Assembly: GCF_007860095.1 (NCBI RefSeq)
Contig: NZ_SJPT01000008.1
Span: forward strand, 295,461 to 359,460
Source of the DNA: Novipirellula galeiformis
GTDB lineage: Bacteria > Planctomycetota > Planctomycetia > Pirellulales > Pirellulaceae
Direction: 5' to 3'
Length of the DNA stretch: 64,000 nt
Part shown: in pieces, positions 17,785 through 27,153 of the stretch
Numbering within the stretch: position 1 is the first letter of the stretch
How the letters are laid out: every line of letters starts with the position of its first letter
Notes under the pieces: model-generated
Seen by the model: the letters and a program-made list of their open reading frames with translations, nothing else
Told to the model about the DNA's origin: nothing
Database searches by the model: none
Program-made: the position numbers and the translations under genes

Positions 17785-18833
17785 TGCGGCACCTCCGCCA
17801 CTTCGCGTCCATCGCGTGAGAACAGGGCATGGTACAAGTCGCGATCGACTGAATCGGTGATGAAATGAACGCTGCCGTCCACCATCGCGTGCATGCTTCC
17901 ACCGGAGTGGTAAGAGCGCGACGCAAAGAAGCCACGCCCGTGGATTCCAATGTCGGGAATGCGGTGGTTGGGGGTCATGTAGCCATTGATCACCGTTGCA
18001 TACGGCACACCCCGAATCCACGATTGGCCTCGATTGCCACTGTAGGACGAAATGCGAGCGGGAAAGATGGTTTCCAAGTCCGGATTTTCGATTAGCGTTC
18101 CACCGTCAAGAAACCCGGGATTCGGTGCAGTGTTTGCGGTGGTGCCACCCCAGTTCGCGATACGACGATGCGGACCCTGCGGCGTTGGTTCACTCAAACC
18201 GCTGGTTTGGTCTCCCAGCACCGTCTCGGCCATCAGCACCGTGTTGGATGTTCCATCGAGACAGTCACGAAATCCCGCCCACGAATCAGTCCAAACCATT
18301 CCGTCGGTCCGGTAACGATCGTCATAGTGCGTGTGAGTGCCGCTACCGTAGCTGAACATATAGCTCAAGCCACCACACGTTCCGGTGCTTCCGTCGGCGA
18401 ACACCGTGGCAAAGTTCGGGTCTCCGGCGTCGCTAGGACAGAGAAAGGTTGGCACGACGGTTGTGATGGCGTCGCGTTGCTCGGGATTAAAACGAGCCAT
18501 CCAGGCAGGACCCACGAGCAGAGGTTCTGCAAAATTAATCAGCTCGCTCAGTCCGGCCTGTTCGACGTACGGCAGCACGCGGGCCTGCGCTGAAAAACTG
18601 CTCGAACCGGTCATTCCGGGAATGACTTTGAAGGTGCTTTCGTAGTTGTGAACTGCCAGCGCGATCTGCTTGATGTTGTTGCTGCAAGACATTCTTCGGG
18701 CGGCTTCGCGAGCGGCTTGGACGGCGGGCAGCAACAAGCCCACCAGAACGCCGATGATCGCAATGACGACAAGCAGTTCGATGAGGGTAAAGGCCTCGCG
18801 GTGCTGGCCGCGATTTGGAGGTGGATGTTTCAT
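17781..18833 (-). CDS. DUF1559 protein with prepilin-type N-terminus
   Basis: 350 aa from the ATG at 18833, which gives the usual short leader before the prepilin motif ([16 protein letters not shown]); upstream in-frame codons are unlikely. Conserved features are [21 protein letters not shown] after the helix, GTSNTVLMAE in the middle and the H-X9-DG motif near the end (SYHSGGSMHAMVDGSVHF). This copy differs from the nine in the 41-63 kb array in sequence and tail. Family knowledge: the N-terminus is processed by prepilin peptidase and the protein is probably surface or pseudopilus associated; exact function is not established. First gene of the operon with the lipoprotein and propeller. Confidence 0.9.
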   Translation of the reverse strand: MKHPPPNRGQHREAFTLIELLVVIAIIGVLVGLLLPAVQAAREAARRMSCSNNIKQIALAVHNYESTFKVIPGMTGSSSFSAQARVLPYVEQAGLSELINFAEPLLVGPAWMARFNPEQRDAITTVVPTFLCPSDAGDPNFATVFADGSTGTCGGLSYMFSYGSGTHTHYDDRYRTDGMVWTDSWAGFRDCLDGTSNTVLMAETVLGDQTSGLSEPTPQGPHRRIANWGGTTANTAPNPGFLDGGTLIENPDLETIFPARISSYSGNRGQSWIRGVPYATVINGYMTPNHRIPDIGIHGRGFFASRSYHSGGSMHAMVDGSVHFITDSVDRDLYHALFSRDGREVAEVPQ

Positions 18834-19116
18834 CTCGACTATATTTTTTTGCAAAGGATTGGTTTGGTTAAAGGTTGCGTGCAGTCGGCGCGCAATTTCA
18901 GCATGCGTCTCGCCGGGGCAAACAAAGCAGCTTGACGCTGCATCGAGCCGACGCGCGACGGTTGATTGAACAAGTGGCCAACAAGGTTTCACGCTAGGTG
19001 GCAACGCAATCTCGGATTGGCGGCACAAAGACCGCTAGGGAGATGCGCAGCGCACACCGTGGCGTGTGTTAGCTGGACCTAATGCAAGGGCAAAAGAAGT
19101 TCGCAAGCCAAATGGC

Positions 19117-19587
19117 TCACGCGAAGATGGGAGGGCCGCGAGGGGCGGCGACAACGAGAAACGCCGAAGCGGGGATGAAGCTGCAGTGGTTTTCCGCTGG
19201 CTCGATGTAAACGTCGCTGAGAACAGCAGCTTCGAGCTCCCATGTGAAGCCACAGGGAGTGCTCAGTGATTGACAAATCGGGCAGCGGTCGTGGTCGTGA
19301 TGCTCAAGTGGCTGCGGGGCCGAAGAATCCGTCTCCGCAACCGGTTCGTCATCGTGATGATGGCAACCGTGCGAGCAGCTAACGCGGGTGGATCCTGGTT
19401 CGCTGCTGGGGGGTAAACTCACGCACTGGAGTTTGTCTTCCTCTGCCGCTCCACCGACGCAAGTTAAATCACCATGGCACGATACGTCACCATGGCACGT
19501 CGAAACATGCAGCCATGCAGGGGCATGTCCCAGAGCGACAACGCTGCACAAAACAGCGGCAACATACGGTCGGATTAGCGAAAGCAC
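19117..19587 (-). CDS. His/Cys-rich exported protein, putative metal binding
   Basis: 156 aa with an N-terminal hydrophobic export segment (MLSLIRPYVAAVLCSVVAL). The mature part contains CHGDVSCHGD, CSHGCHHHDDE, LEHHDHDRCPICQSL and a few further His and Cys residues; the CPICQ pattern recalls DUF2946-like proteins. The density of His, Cys and Asp indicates metal binding, probably zinc or copper (inference). It lies 283 bp upstream of the DUF1559-lipoprotein-propeller operon on the same strand. Confidence 0.65.
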   Translation of the reverse strand: MLSLIRPYVAAVLCSVVALGHAPAWLHVSTCHGDVSCHGDLTCVGGAAEEDKLQCVSLPPSSEPGSTRVSCSHGCHHHDDEPVAETDSSAPQPLEHHDHDRCPICQSLSTPCGFTWELEAAVLSDVYIEPAENHCSFIPASAFLVVAAPRGPPIFA

Positions 19588-19930
19588 GGCGGCATTCGTG
19601 GCGAGAGTTCAGGAAGAAAAAAGTGGTCCGACCAAGGACAGTTTCGTTACGTTAGTGCGAGGCATTCGGTTCGTCAAGTCAACCAAATTGTCGGGCAGCG
19701 ATCAAAGTCATGGTTCAAATCATCGGTTCACGCACGATCGTGCAATTGCACAAAAGACAGATGCCTCTTGTTTGTCCCTGATGGCTGCTGCGCTGCGCTG
19801 ATGCCGCCAGGCTTGTTGAACGCCACAGGGAGATAGCATCGAACTCGCTTTAGAGCGTGCGATTGAAATCGGCGAGCAAATCTCATCGTGAGCTTGATCG
19901 TTAAATTGGAGCGAAAGAGTTGCGGAGATT

Positions 19931-20116
19931 AAAGTTGCGAGGGTTTCAGTGGCATGGGTCGCCGGAGCGGTTTTGATAGTCGGTTGCGGCGAACCGCGTC
20001 CCGAGGGCATGCCAGAACGGTGTCGAGCAATCGTGACGGTAACGCAATACGGCAACGCGTTTTCCGCTGCGACGGTAACCTTGTATTCGGATGATGCGTC
20101 GCAGCGGCGTGTTTAG
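19931..20116 (+). pseudogene. Truncated planctomycete lipoprotein (lipobox present, start lost, early stop)
   Basis: The frame from 19931 reads KVARVSVAWVAGAVLIVGCG followed by EPRPEGMPERCRAIVTVTQ and GNAFSAATVTLYSDDAS, then stops at TAG 20114-20116. The lipobox LIVGC, the RPEGMP motif and the VTV...G...ATVTLYS strand pattern match planctomycete lipoproteins that are normally about 130-150 aa. Where an ATG is expected before KVARV the sequence has ATT (19928-19930), and only about 55 codons remain before the stop. A GTG at 19949 could start a shorter product. A tandem GTGCGTGTTTAG repeat lies at the break. Probably a decayed gene. Confidence 0.55.
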
Positions 20117-20235
20117 GTGCGTGTTTAGGTGCGTGTGATGGCGGGAGGTGCCGGGCAAGTGGGCGTTGGGCAAGTCGGCGTTGCCGTAGCAGCGTGGTTT
20201 CTCGATGCGCCGTTCACACGCCCGCCACCGCTGGC

Positions 20236-22170
20236 TCAAGATTTGGAGGGGCGGGTCATTATCACAAACGCGGTAACGATCCCCACCGCCACCACCAACG
20301 TTGTTGTGGTGAGGATGGTTCCGGAGAGTTCGAGGTCCATTGCGGCGATCCCGAATGCGGCCAGACCGGCGAGTCCGACTGCGGTCAGCGCTTCGCCAGC
20401 GATCACGCCCGAGGAGAACAGGATGCCTCGATGCAAGACGCCGTCATGCTCGTCGCGCGCGGTGTCACGCGTGCAGAAATAGGCAATGATGCCGCCGATT
20501 AGAATCGGGGTGGCCAATCCGAACGGCAAGTACATGCCGACTGCGATCGGCATCAGGTGGGCGCGGTGGCGGGTTCGCCGCTTGAGGACTTCGTCGATGA
20601 TCAAGACCACCACGCCAATCACAGCTCCGATGCCGATTAAATCCCACGGTAACTCGCCTTCGCCGGCAAAGCCTCTCGCTAAGCTGGCAAACAAACTCGC
20701 TTGCGGTGCCGATAACTTTTCGCCGCCAATCCCGCCCGGCGTGTTGTTATGCAATAGCGTCAGCACGGGCGCCATCACAAAGGATGCGACGCCAACACCG
20801 GCAATCTGCATGATTTGTTGCCGAAACGGCGACGCGCCGACGATCGAACCCGTTTTCAAGTCGTTGCAAACATCGCCGCTAGTACAGGCGACACAGCACA
20901 CGACCGCGGCGATCCCCAGCGTAGCCACCATCCCTTGGGTGCCCGAATAGCTGAACAACCATAGCAAACCACCCGCGGCCAATACGGCGGTGATCGTCAT
21001 GCCCGAAACCGGGCTGTTGGAATTGCCGACCAACCCGACGATGTAGCTGGCCACGGCGCTGAAGAAGAAGCCCATCGCCAACATGATTGCCGTCGAGAGT
21101 GCGGTGACACCCACATCCGCGGTGAAACGATAATTCAAAATCGCCAGCATCACGGTGCACACCACGCCTAGCGTCAGGATCAACCAGGAAGGGATGTCTC
21201 GCTCGGAGTTCTGGTGTTGTACGGCGTTGTTACGGATTCCTTGTGACAATTCTCGAACCGCGGCTAACAGCCCCGCACGTACGGCAAACAAGGATCCCAT
21301 TCCACCGACGACCATGGCACCGACACCGATGTAGCGGATTTCGCTGCTCCAGATCGCCCAAGCCCCGGCGATGGGATCTTCATACTGGCTTGCGCCTCCG
21401 AGCAATGGGATGCCGATCAGCCACCCCAGTGTTCCGCCGATGAAGATCAAAATCGCGACGTGCAAACGCACGATGAAGCCGACCGCAACGAGCATGGGTG
21501 ACAAGTCGCCACCAAAGTAAAAGATTCGCTCACCCGAGGTTTTAGCAACTTGCAGCGTGTCTTGGACGATGCCCATGAAACCAGCGGCGACCTTGAACAC
21601 GGCACCAAGAATGCCACCGATGATCAAGCTTTGGGCTGCGTTGTTTTGGTGCTCGTCGCTTTCACCCGCTTTGAGTACTGCGGCGCAGGCGACACCTTCG
21701 GGAAAGGGGAGGTCCTCGTTGTTGACCACAAAGACGCGTCGCATCGGAATCATAAACAAGATGCCGAGCAGTCCGCCGGTCAGGGCCACCATCGAGACGG
21801 TCCAGAAATCAAAGGATTGCCAATAACCGATCAGAATCATCGCGGGCATCGTAAAGATGATGCCCGCGGCTAACGATTCACCCGCCGAAGCACAGGTTTG
21901 GACTTGGTTGGCCTCGAGTACCGTGGATCGACGAAAGAGCAGGCGAAAGAGCAGCATTGCCATCACCGCCGCAGGGATCGAAGCTGAAACGGTCATGCCC
22001 GCCTTCAGTCCGACATAAACGTTCGCTGCCCCCATCACGACCGACAGGATCAGCCCCAGCACGATCACACGCAGGGTCAATTCACCACCGCCGAACTTGT
22101 CGTTTTCTGCGTTGCCGCCATCGTGCGGCGGAGATGCCAAGTCGGAATTCGAAGGAGCGGAATCGTTCAT
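20236..22170 (-). CDS. OPT-family oligopeptide transporter
   Basis: 644 aa from the ATG at 22170 (a TTG codon precedes it), with an AAAGGAA ribosome binding site. At least 14 hydrophobic segments are visible. The first block (LTLRVIVLGLILSVVMGAAN, VYVGLKAGMTVSASIPAAV) and TCASAGESLAAGIIFTMPAM are hallmarks of prokaryotic OPT proteins, as is CVACTSGDVCNDLKTGSIVGASPFRQQ. OPT proteins are proton-coupled importers of short peptides or metal chelates at the cytoplasmic membrane; the substrate is not predictable. Its stop is close to the lipoprotein remnant, and the gene appears monocistronic. Confidence 0.93.
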   Translation of the reverse strand: MNDSAPSNSDLASPPHDGGNAENDKFGGGELTLRVIVLGLILSVVMGAANVYVGLKAGMTVSASIPAAVMAMLLFRLLFRRSTVLEANQVQTCASAGESLAAGIIFTMPAMILIGYWQSFDFWTVSMVALTGGLLGILFMIPMRRVFVVNNEDLPFPEGVACAAVLKAGESDEHQNNAAQSLIIGGILGAVFKVAAGFMGIVQDTLQVAKTSGERIFYFGGDLSPMLVAVGFIVRLHVAILIFIGGTLGWLIGIPLLGGASQYEDPIAGAWAIWSSEIRYIGVGAMVVGGMGSLFAVRAGLLAAVRELSQGIRNNAVQHQNSERDIPSWLILTLGVVCTVMLAILNYRFTADVGVTALSTAIMLAMGFFFSAVASYIVGLVGNSNSPVSGMTITAVLAAGGLLWLFSYSGTQGMVATLGIAAVVCCVACTSGDVCNDLKTGSIVGASPFRQQIMQIAGVGVASFVMAPVLTLLHNNTPGGIGGEKLSAPQASLFASLARGFAGEGELPWDLIGIGAVIGVVVLIIDEVLKRRTRHRAHLMPIAVGMYLPFGLATPILIGGIIAYFCTRDTARDEHDGVLHRGILFSSGVIAGEALTAVGLAGLAAFGIAAMDLELSGTILTTTTLVVAVGIVTAFVIMTRPSKS

Positions 22171-22173
22171 CAA

Positions 22174-22758
22174 TTTAATGTTCCTTTGGGAAGCCCGCGA
22201 GAGAGGCTGTGGTTTGCCCCGTGGCTTAGGGGCGGGCTCTGCTTGTCGCAGGCCGACTCCTCGAGCAGCCCTTTCGTGTTGTCTCGTCGCTAGAGAGATC
22301 GCAGGTTAACAAAAAGTAGGGGCGGCAACGATCACCCGCAGGCGTTTGGCGGGCATGAATTGAGTTTTACTGCTCGGTTGACGCAGGACGCAGGTTTTGA
22401 ATTCGTTACCGTGATATTTCCTCGCGGACGCAGCGGGTTATGAAAAGCACCCCGGCGTCCCCACGCAGGAAACCGCTGAAATCGGTGTCGCGGAGAGCCA
22501 TTCTGGATCTCCGCGTGGGAATAAAACGATAGCGGAACCTCGTTTTTCAATCGCTCGGTGCCCACGTCGCGGACCGAAGCAATTAAGATGGGGCACATCG
22601 ACCTTATCCGCCATTCCACGTGTTACCTGCTATCCTTCGAGGTTGCCCGCGATGCATGAAACGGGTGCATCGGATGAATCGCGGCGGTTTGCGAAATTTT
22701 GGGGGGCGGCCGTATCGTGACGCGCCGAAGATGATCGTTTGAAGGGCATCGATGGAAT
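22174..22758. other. Intergenic region between divergent OPT and sulfatase genes
   Basis: 585 bp that must hold both promoters. I see no gene, RNA or clear operator. Open frames here are short and unlike any family. Confidence 0.5.
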
Positions 22759-24333
22759 ATGATGAAGCACTTACTCACTCTATTGCTCTTGTGCGTTACG
22801 GTTTTCTTTTCGTCTGGGGTTTCTGTAGCCCAGTCGGAAGTCCCGTCGGCTGGCGATTCGCGTCCGAACGTGATGGTGTTTCTGGTCGATGACATGGGGA
22901 TCATGGACACGTCGGTTCCGTTTTTGACGGACGCCGATGGGAAACTCAGACGCTATCCATTGAATGATTTCTACCGCACTCCCGCGATGGAGCGGTTGGC
23001 CAAGCAAGGGATTCGGTTCAACCAGTTTTGTGCCATGAGTGTTTGTTCGCCCACGCGAAATTCGATCATGACGGGGCAAAACGCGGCTCGGCATCGCGCG
23101 ACCAATTGGATCAATCCGCAGCGCAATAATGCCGGCCCGCACGGCGCACCCGATTGGAACTGGGCAGGGTTGACAAAGGCGGATCTGACGCTGCCCGGCG
23201 TCCTCCACGCCAGTGGTTACCAGACGATCCATGTGGGCAAGGGCCACTTTGGTCCTGAGCAACATGAGGGCGCTGAGCCATTGAATGTGGGCTTTGACGT
23301 CAATATCGCTGGAGCCGCGTTTGGTGCTCCGGGAAGTTACTTTGGCGAACAGAACTATGGGCTCGGAACCAAGCGTGCCCATCATGCCGTTCCGCACTTG
23401 GAAAAATACCATGGCACTAAAACGTTTCTCAGCGAAGCGTTGACCCTCGAGGCCAAGAAACAGGTGACTGAAACGGTCGAGCGTGGGGAGCCGTTTTATC
23501 TTTACTTTTCTCATTATGCCGTTCATGCACCCTTCGAGTCGGATCCGCGTTTCGCGGCACATTACAAGGACTCGGGAAAACCAGCGAACGCACAGGCGTT
23601 TGCCACTTTGATCGAAGGCATGGACAAGTCGCTCGGCGATATGCTGGATCATTTCGATGAACTCGGCATCGCAGAGAACACGCTGGTCTTTTTCCTCGGC
23701 GACAACGGAACCGACGCGCCCCTGGGCCATCAGCACAAAGTCGCATGTGCGGCACCGCTGCGTGGGAAAAAAGGGGCGCATTACGAAGGCGGCATGCGAG
23801 TTCCCTTCATCGCCGCCTGGGCCAAGCCTGATCCGAACAACGCATTTCAACATCAGGTGCCGATTCCTGCTGGTGCGATTCAAAGTCAGATAGCGGCGGT
23901 ACAGGACCTGTTTCCCACGATCGTTGAGGTTACTCAAGCGAGGGTGCCCAAGGATCATGTCGTCGATGGTCTCCGTTTGCAAACGCTGCTGAGCGGAAAG
24001 CGTGATCCCGGTCGCCCGCAAACGTTCTTGATGCACTACCCGCATGGCCCGCATCGGAGCAACTATTTCACGACTTGGCGCGATGGCGATTGGAAGGTGA
24101 TCTACCACACCTTGCCTGAGGAACCGACCACGGGCGGGCACATTCAATTTGCCGGCGGGCATTACGAATTGTTTAACCTTGCCAACGATCCATTTGAATC
24201 GACCAACCTTGCCGTGACCAATCCGCTACAGTTAGTGCGGATGATGGACGGATTGATCGCGGCACTCGAAAAGCACGATGCACTTTACCCTGTCGACGAG
24301 TCGGGAAAGGAGCTGCGTCCCCGATTGCCGTAA
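22759..24333 (+). CDS. Secreted sulfatase (formylglycine-dependent)
   Basis: 524 aa with a signal peptide (MMKHLLTLLLLCVTVFFSSG). RPNVMVFLVDDMG provides the metal-binding Asp pair at 44-45. The sulfatase signature VCSPTRNSIMTGQNAARH has Cys96 as the residue converted to formylglycine; the fourth position is Thr (CSPTR), a variant common in planctomycetes. FYLYFSHYAVHAPF, LGDNGTDAP (distal metal site) and a C-terminal subdomain with ELFNLANDPFEST follow the alkaline-phosphatase fold. It should hydrolyse sulfate esters, probably on algal polysaccharides; substrate unknown. No formylglycine-generating enzyme gene is in the window. First of four same-strand genes for exported carbohydrate-type proteins. 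Confidence 0.95.
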   Translation: MMKHLLTLLLLCVTVFFSSGVSVAQSEVPSAGDSRPNVMVFLVDDMGIMDTSVPFLTDADGKLRRYPLNDFYRTPAMERLAKQGIRFNQFCAMSVCSPTRNSIMTGQNAARHRATNWINPQRNNAGPHGAPDWNWAGLTKADLTLPGVLHASGYQTIHVGKGHFGPEQHEGAEPLNVGFDVNIAGAAFGAPGSYFGEQNYGLGTKRAHHAVPHLEKYHGTKTFLSEALTLEAKKQVTETVERGEPFYLYFSHYAVHAPFESDPRFAAHYKDSGKPANAQAFATLIEGMDKSLGDMLDHFDELGIAENTLVFFLGDNGTDAPLGHQHKVACAAPLRGKKGAHYEGGMRVPFIAAWAKPDPNNAFQHQVPIPAGAIQSQIAAVQDLFPTIVEVTQARVPKDHVVDGLRLQTLLSGKRDPGRPQTFLMHYPHGPHRSNYFTTWRDGDWKVIYHTLPEEPTTGGHIQFAGGHYELFNLANDPFESTNLAVTNPLQLVRMMDGLIAALEKHDALYPVDESGKELRPRLP

Positions 24334-24503
24334 ACAATCCGCGCTCGGAAATGGAGTGAACGCGGCCACGCGTGTCCCCTGGCGAATGATGATTTGCCAT
24401 GATTCTTGGACTCGTGGCCCCGTTCACTTCCAGAGTGTTGTATGTAAAACCGAGAGTCTGTCATTCCCACCTTTATCATCGTCCAAGTAACTTAGGAAAC
24501 GAG

Positions 24504-25637
24504 ATGCGTCGTTTGGTCCTTTCCCTCTTCAGTCTGCTATTTATCTCTATGACGTGCACTGCTAGCGAACCGATAATTTTTGTCTCCGCGTTCAAGCCGG
24601 GCGACGAAGGCGCTATTCATGCCTTTCGGTTTGATACTCAAACGGGCACATTAAAGCCGTTAAATCAAACCACCGGCATTGGGCATCCGTTCTTCATGGC
24701 GCTCTCGCCCAATGGGCGATTCTTGTATGCGATTGATGCCGAGCATTTCGGTGGCGAGGAGGATGAATTCATCGCGGCGTACGCCATCGCAGGCGAGACA
24801 GGAAAGCTAACGCGGTTGAACCGACAATCGACGCGTGGAACGGCGTCGTGCTATCTCGACGTGGACGCCAGCGGGAAATCGGTGGTGGTCGCGAACTATA
24901 CGTCCGGCAACGTTGCTGCATTGCCGGTACGCGAGGATGGATCGCTCGAGGAAGCTGCCTCGTTTATCCAACACGAAGGATCTAGTGTCGATCCTAAGCG
25001 TCAAAAGGGACCGAACGCACACAGTATCGTGATCAGTCCCGATAACCGCTTTGCATTGGCGGCCGATTTGGGGATCGACAAGGTGTTGATTTATCGACTC
25101 GATGCGGACAACGGCAAACTGGTCGCAAGCGACGTGCAACCGTTCGCGAAATTGCCACCTGGCTCGGGACCTCGCCACTTGACCTTCGATCCGAGCGGTC
25201 AACGGGTGTATGTCATTAACGAGTTGACGAACACGGTGACCTACTTCACCTATGGCACGGAATCGGGCACGTTAACGCCTCAGCAAACGATTTCCACGTT
25301 GCCCGAGGGTTTCTCCGGTACGAGCAATTGCGCAGACTTGAAAATCACGCCGGATGGCCAGTTCTTGTACGGCACCAATCGTGGGCACGACAGTATCGCG
25401 ATCTATCGCATCGGTTCGGATGGCCGGTTGAGTCTGGTCGGTATTGAACCCAGCTTGGGTGGCGGCCCACAGAATTTGTTGATCACTCCCGACGGTCGCT
25501 GGTTAATTTGTGCGAACATGGTCGGGAACAACGTGAGGGTGTTTCGAATCGATTCAAAGACCGGTGGGTTGACCGCTAGCGGAGATCCGATTTCGGTCTC
25601 CATGCCAGCCTGTGTGCGTTGGTTGTCGTCAAATTAA
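24504..25637 (+). CDS. Lactonase-family (7-bladed propeller) exported protein
   Basis: 377 aa from the ATG at 24504, which has an AGGAAACGAG ribosome binding site and begins the signal peptide MRRLVLSLFSLLFISMTC. Blades carry the recurrent F-x-x-x-P-x-G/N-R-F-x-Y signature (MALSPNGRFLYAID; LTFDPSGQRVYVIN; LKITPDGQFLYGTN; LLITPDGRWLICAN). This is the 6-phosphogluconolactonase / carboxy-cis,cis-muconate cyclase-like family (PF10282). The secreted location argues against a role in the pentose phosphate pathway; a sugar-lactone hydrolase is more plausible (inference). Confidence 0.9.
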   Translation: MRRLVLSLFSLLFISMTCTASEPIIFVSAFKPGDEGAIHAFRFDTQTGTLKPLNQTTGIGHPFFMALSPNGRFLYAIDAEHFGGEEDEFIAAYAIAGETGKLTRLNRQSTRGTASCYLDVDASGKSVVVANYTSGNVAALPVREDGSLEEAASFIQHEGSSVDPKRQKGPNAHSIVISPDNRFALAADLGIDKVLIYRLDADNGKLVASDVQPFAKLPPGSGPRHLTFDPSGQRVYVINELTNTVTYFTYGTESGTLTPQQTISTLPEGFSGTSNCADLKITPDGQFLYGTNRGHDSIAIYRIGSDGRLSLVGIEPSLGGGPQNLLITPDGRWLICANMVGNNVRVFRIDSKTGGLTASGDPISVSMPACVRWLSSN

Positions 25638-25727
25638 ACAATTCAACACGTAATGAAATGTGATCGATAATCACAACCCGACGCGTAAGTTTTGAAGTTG
25701 CGTTATTGCCGTTTTCCAGCAAATCAC

Positions 25728-25789
25728 AACCCGAAGCGTGAGCGAGGGACCGAATCAGAAACGATAGTCCCTCGCTGACGCGTTGGGTT
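25728..25789. repeat. Imperfect 23-bp inverted repeat (intergenic palindrome)
   Basis: Left arm 25728-25750 (AACCCGAAGCGTGAGCGAGG...) and right arm 25767-25789 pair with about three mismatches around a 16-nt loop. A partial copy (CACAACCCGACGCGTAAG) sits just upstream at about 25673. It lies after the lactonase stop and could act as a bidirectional transcript end or a REP-like dispersed repeat. Confidence 0.65.
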
Positions 25790-25853
25790 ATCTGAACCGT
25801 GAATCATACGTTTACCGAATGGCACGTCTGTGCGGGCTTAACGACCTTTAAAG

Positions 25854-27149
25854 ATGAGTATCCAAGCAATGAAGTCTAAAACAATCGCAAACTCGCTTTC
25901 TTCTTCGACGCGGCGGCAATTTCTCGCCACCGCCACCGCCGTGACCGCTGGCGGTTTGGTTCTGCCTAGCAGCGAGTTGCACGCGGCAGCGTCCGACATT
26001 CGTTCCACGGATCACTTTTGGTATCGGCTTGCCCCGGAAGGGCCGTACATCGATTCCCAGCGTGGGAACAAGGCGTTTGGCTTCGGGCTCGGCAAGATTT
26101 ATCTGTCCGAGGACAATGGAAAAACGTGGCCGCATGAGGCGGTGTTTCGCAATGCGGATAACATCACGTTCAGTTGCATTCTTAGTAGCGGAAACATCGT
26201 CTTTGCCACGCGAACGAAGCTTTATCTGAGCACCGATAATCTGAAGACACACAAGCAGATCATCGTCAAGGATCTTGATGGCAGCGATTACATTCCGCAC
26301 ACGCCATTGGATCCGAACGCTCCAGGATGGTATTTCCATCCGCTCGATGGCGAGCACACGTGGGACGTCGACGGGACGGAAATGTTGGTGTGGGGCAATT
26401 ACTGCAACGTGCTTGGCGGCGCGGTTCCCGTCAACATTTATTACTCGACCGACCAAGGTGAAACGGTCAAAATTGCTTACGCGTTTGGAAAAAATCCAAC
26501 GTTCCAACAACCGGGATCCAAGGAACAAGATCGGTTGGGCAACGCCGACAATCCGGTGGTGGCTCGGCACATTCACTCGGTTGCCTATAACCCGGTTGAG
26601 AATGCATTTTACGCCTGCACCGGTGACCACGATCGTGGCGACGTGCACGAGTGTCATTGGTTGCGTGGCACCTATGACGCGGCAAATGATTCTTGGGATT
26701 GGAAGGTTCTTGTCTCGGTCAATTCCAATTCGCGTTTCAAGTCGGGCGGCATCAACTTCGTTGATGGACGGCTTTATTGGGCCGCTGATGCGAATGGCAA
26801 CAACGGTACGATGCCTCATGACCGTGGCCTTTTTCACTGTGATCCCGCCGACATTGCCAATGTGGAAAAGCACACGATGATGTTCAATCCGAAATATGAG
26901 TCGGCGAACATGATCATCGAAGACGATGTGATTTTGTCAGCACATTACGCGCCGGCTTCGCCTTATAACACCGGGTTCATCGTTTCAACGGACATGGGCA
27001 AGTCTTGGGCTCAGTACGACTTGAAGGAATTCGGGAAACGCTCGCCCACACGTTTTCATAAAAAGAACAGTGACGGATGGTTCCGAGTCGATCTGCGAAA
27101 GGTCTGGATCGAGCGTGGCGAAGTGTTATTCATCAAACCTAAACCGTAA
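25854..27149 (+). CDS. Tat-exported sialidase-like (BNR-repeat) protein
   Basis: 431 aa. The N-terminus has a twin-arginine signal (STRRQFLATATAVTAGG). Asp-box/BNR-type motifs appear as YLSEDNGKTWPHE, YLSTDNLKTHK, YYSTDQGETVK and VSTDMGKSW, placed as expected for blades of a sialidase-fold propeller. Catalytic sialidase residues cannot be confirmed by eye, so enzymatic activity is uncertain. It is 4 bp upstream of the DUF4838 gene and most likely co-transcribed with it. Confidence 0.82.
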   Translation: MSIQAMKSKTIANSLSSSTRRQFLATATAVTAGGLVLPSSELHAAASDIRSTDHFWYRLAPEGPYIDSQRGNKAFGFGLGKIYLSEDNGKTWPHEAVFRNADNITFSCILSSGNIVFATRTKLYLSTDNLKTHKQIIVKDLDGSDYIPHTPLDPNAPGWYFHPLDGEHTWDVDGTEMLVWGNYCNVLGGAVPVNIYYSTDQGETVKIAYAFGKNPTFQQPGSKEQDRLGNADNPVVARHIHSVAYNPVENAFYACTGDHDRGDVHECHWLRGTYDAANDSWDWKVLVSVNSNSRFKSGGINFVDGRLYWAADANGNNGTMPHDRGLFHCDPADIANVEKHTMMFNPKYESANMIIEDDVILSAHYAPASPYNTGFIVSTDMGKSWAQYDLKEFGKRSPTRFHKKNSDGWFRVDLRKVWIERGEVLFIKPKP

Positions 27150-27153
27150 GTGA

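Noticed and set aside
22780-24162. 460-codon minus-strand ORF
   Set aside because: Fully antisense to a clear sulfatase; composition is that of a shadow frame.
25848-26873. 341-codon minus-strand ORF
   Set aside because: Antisense to the Tat-exported sialidase-like gene, no family resemblance.
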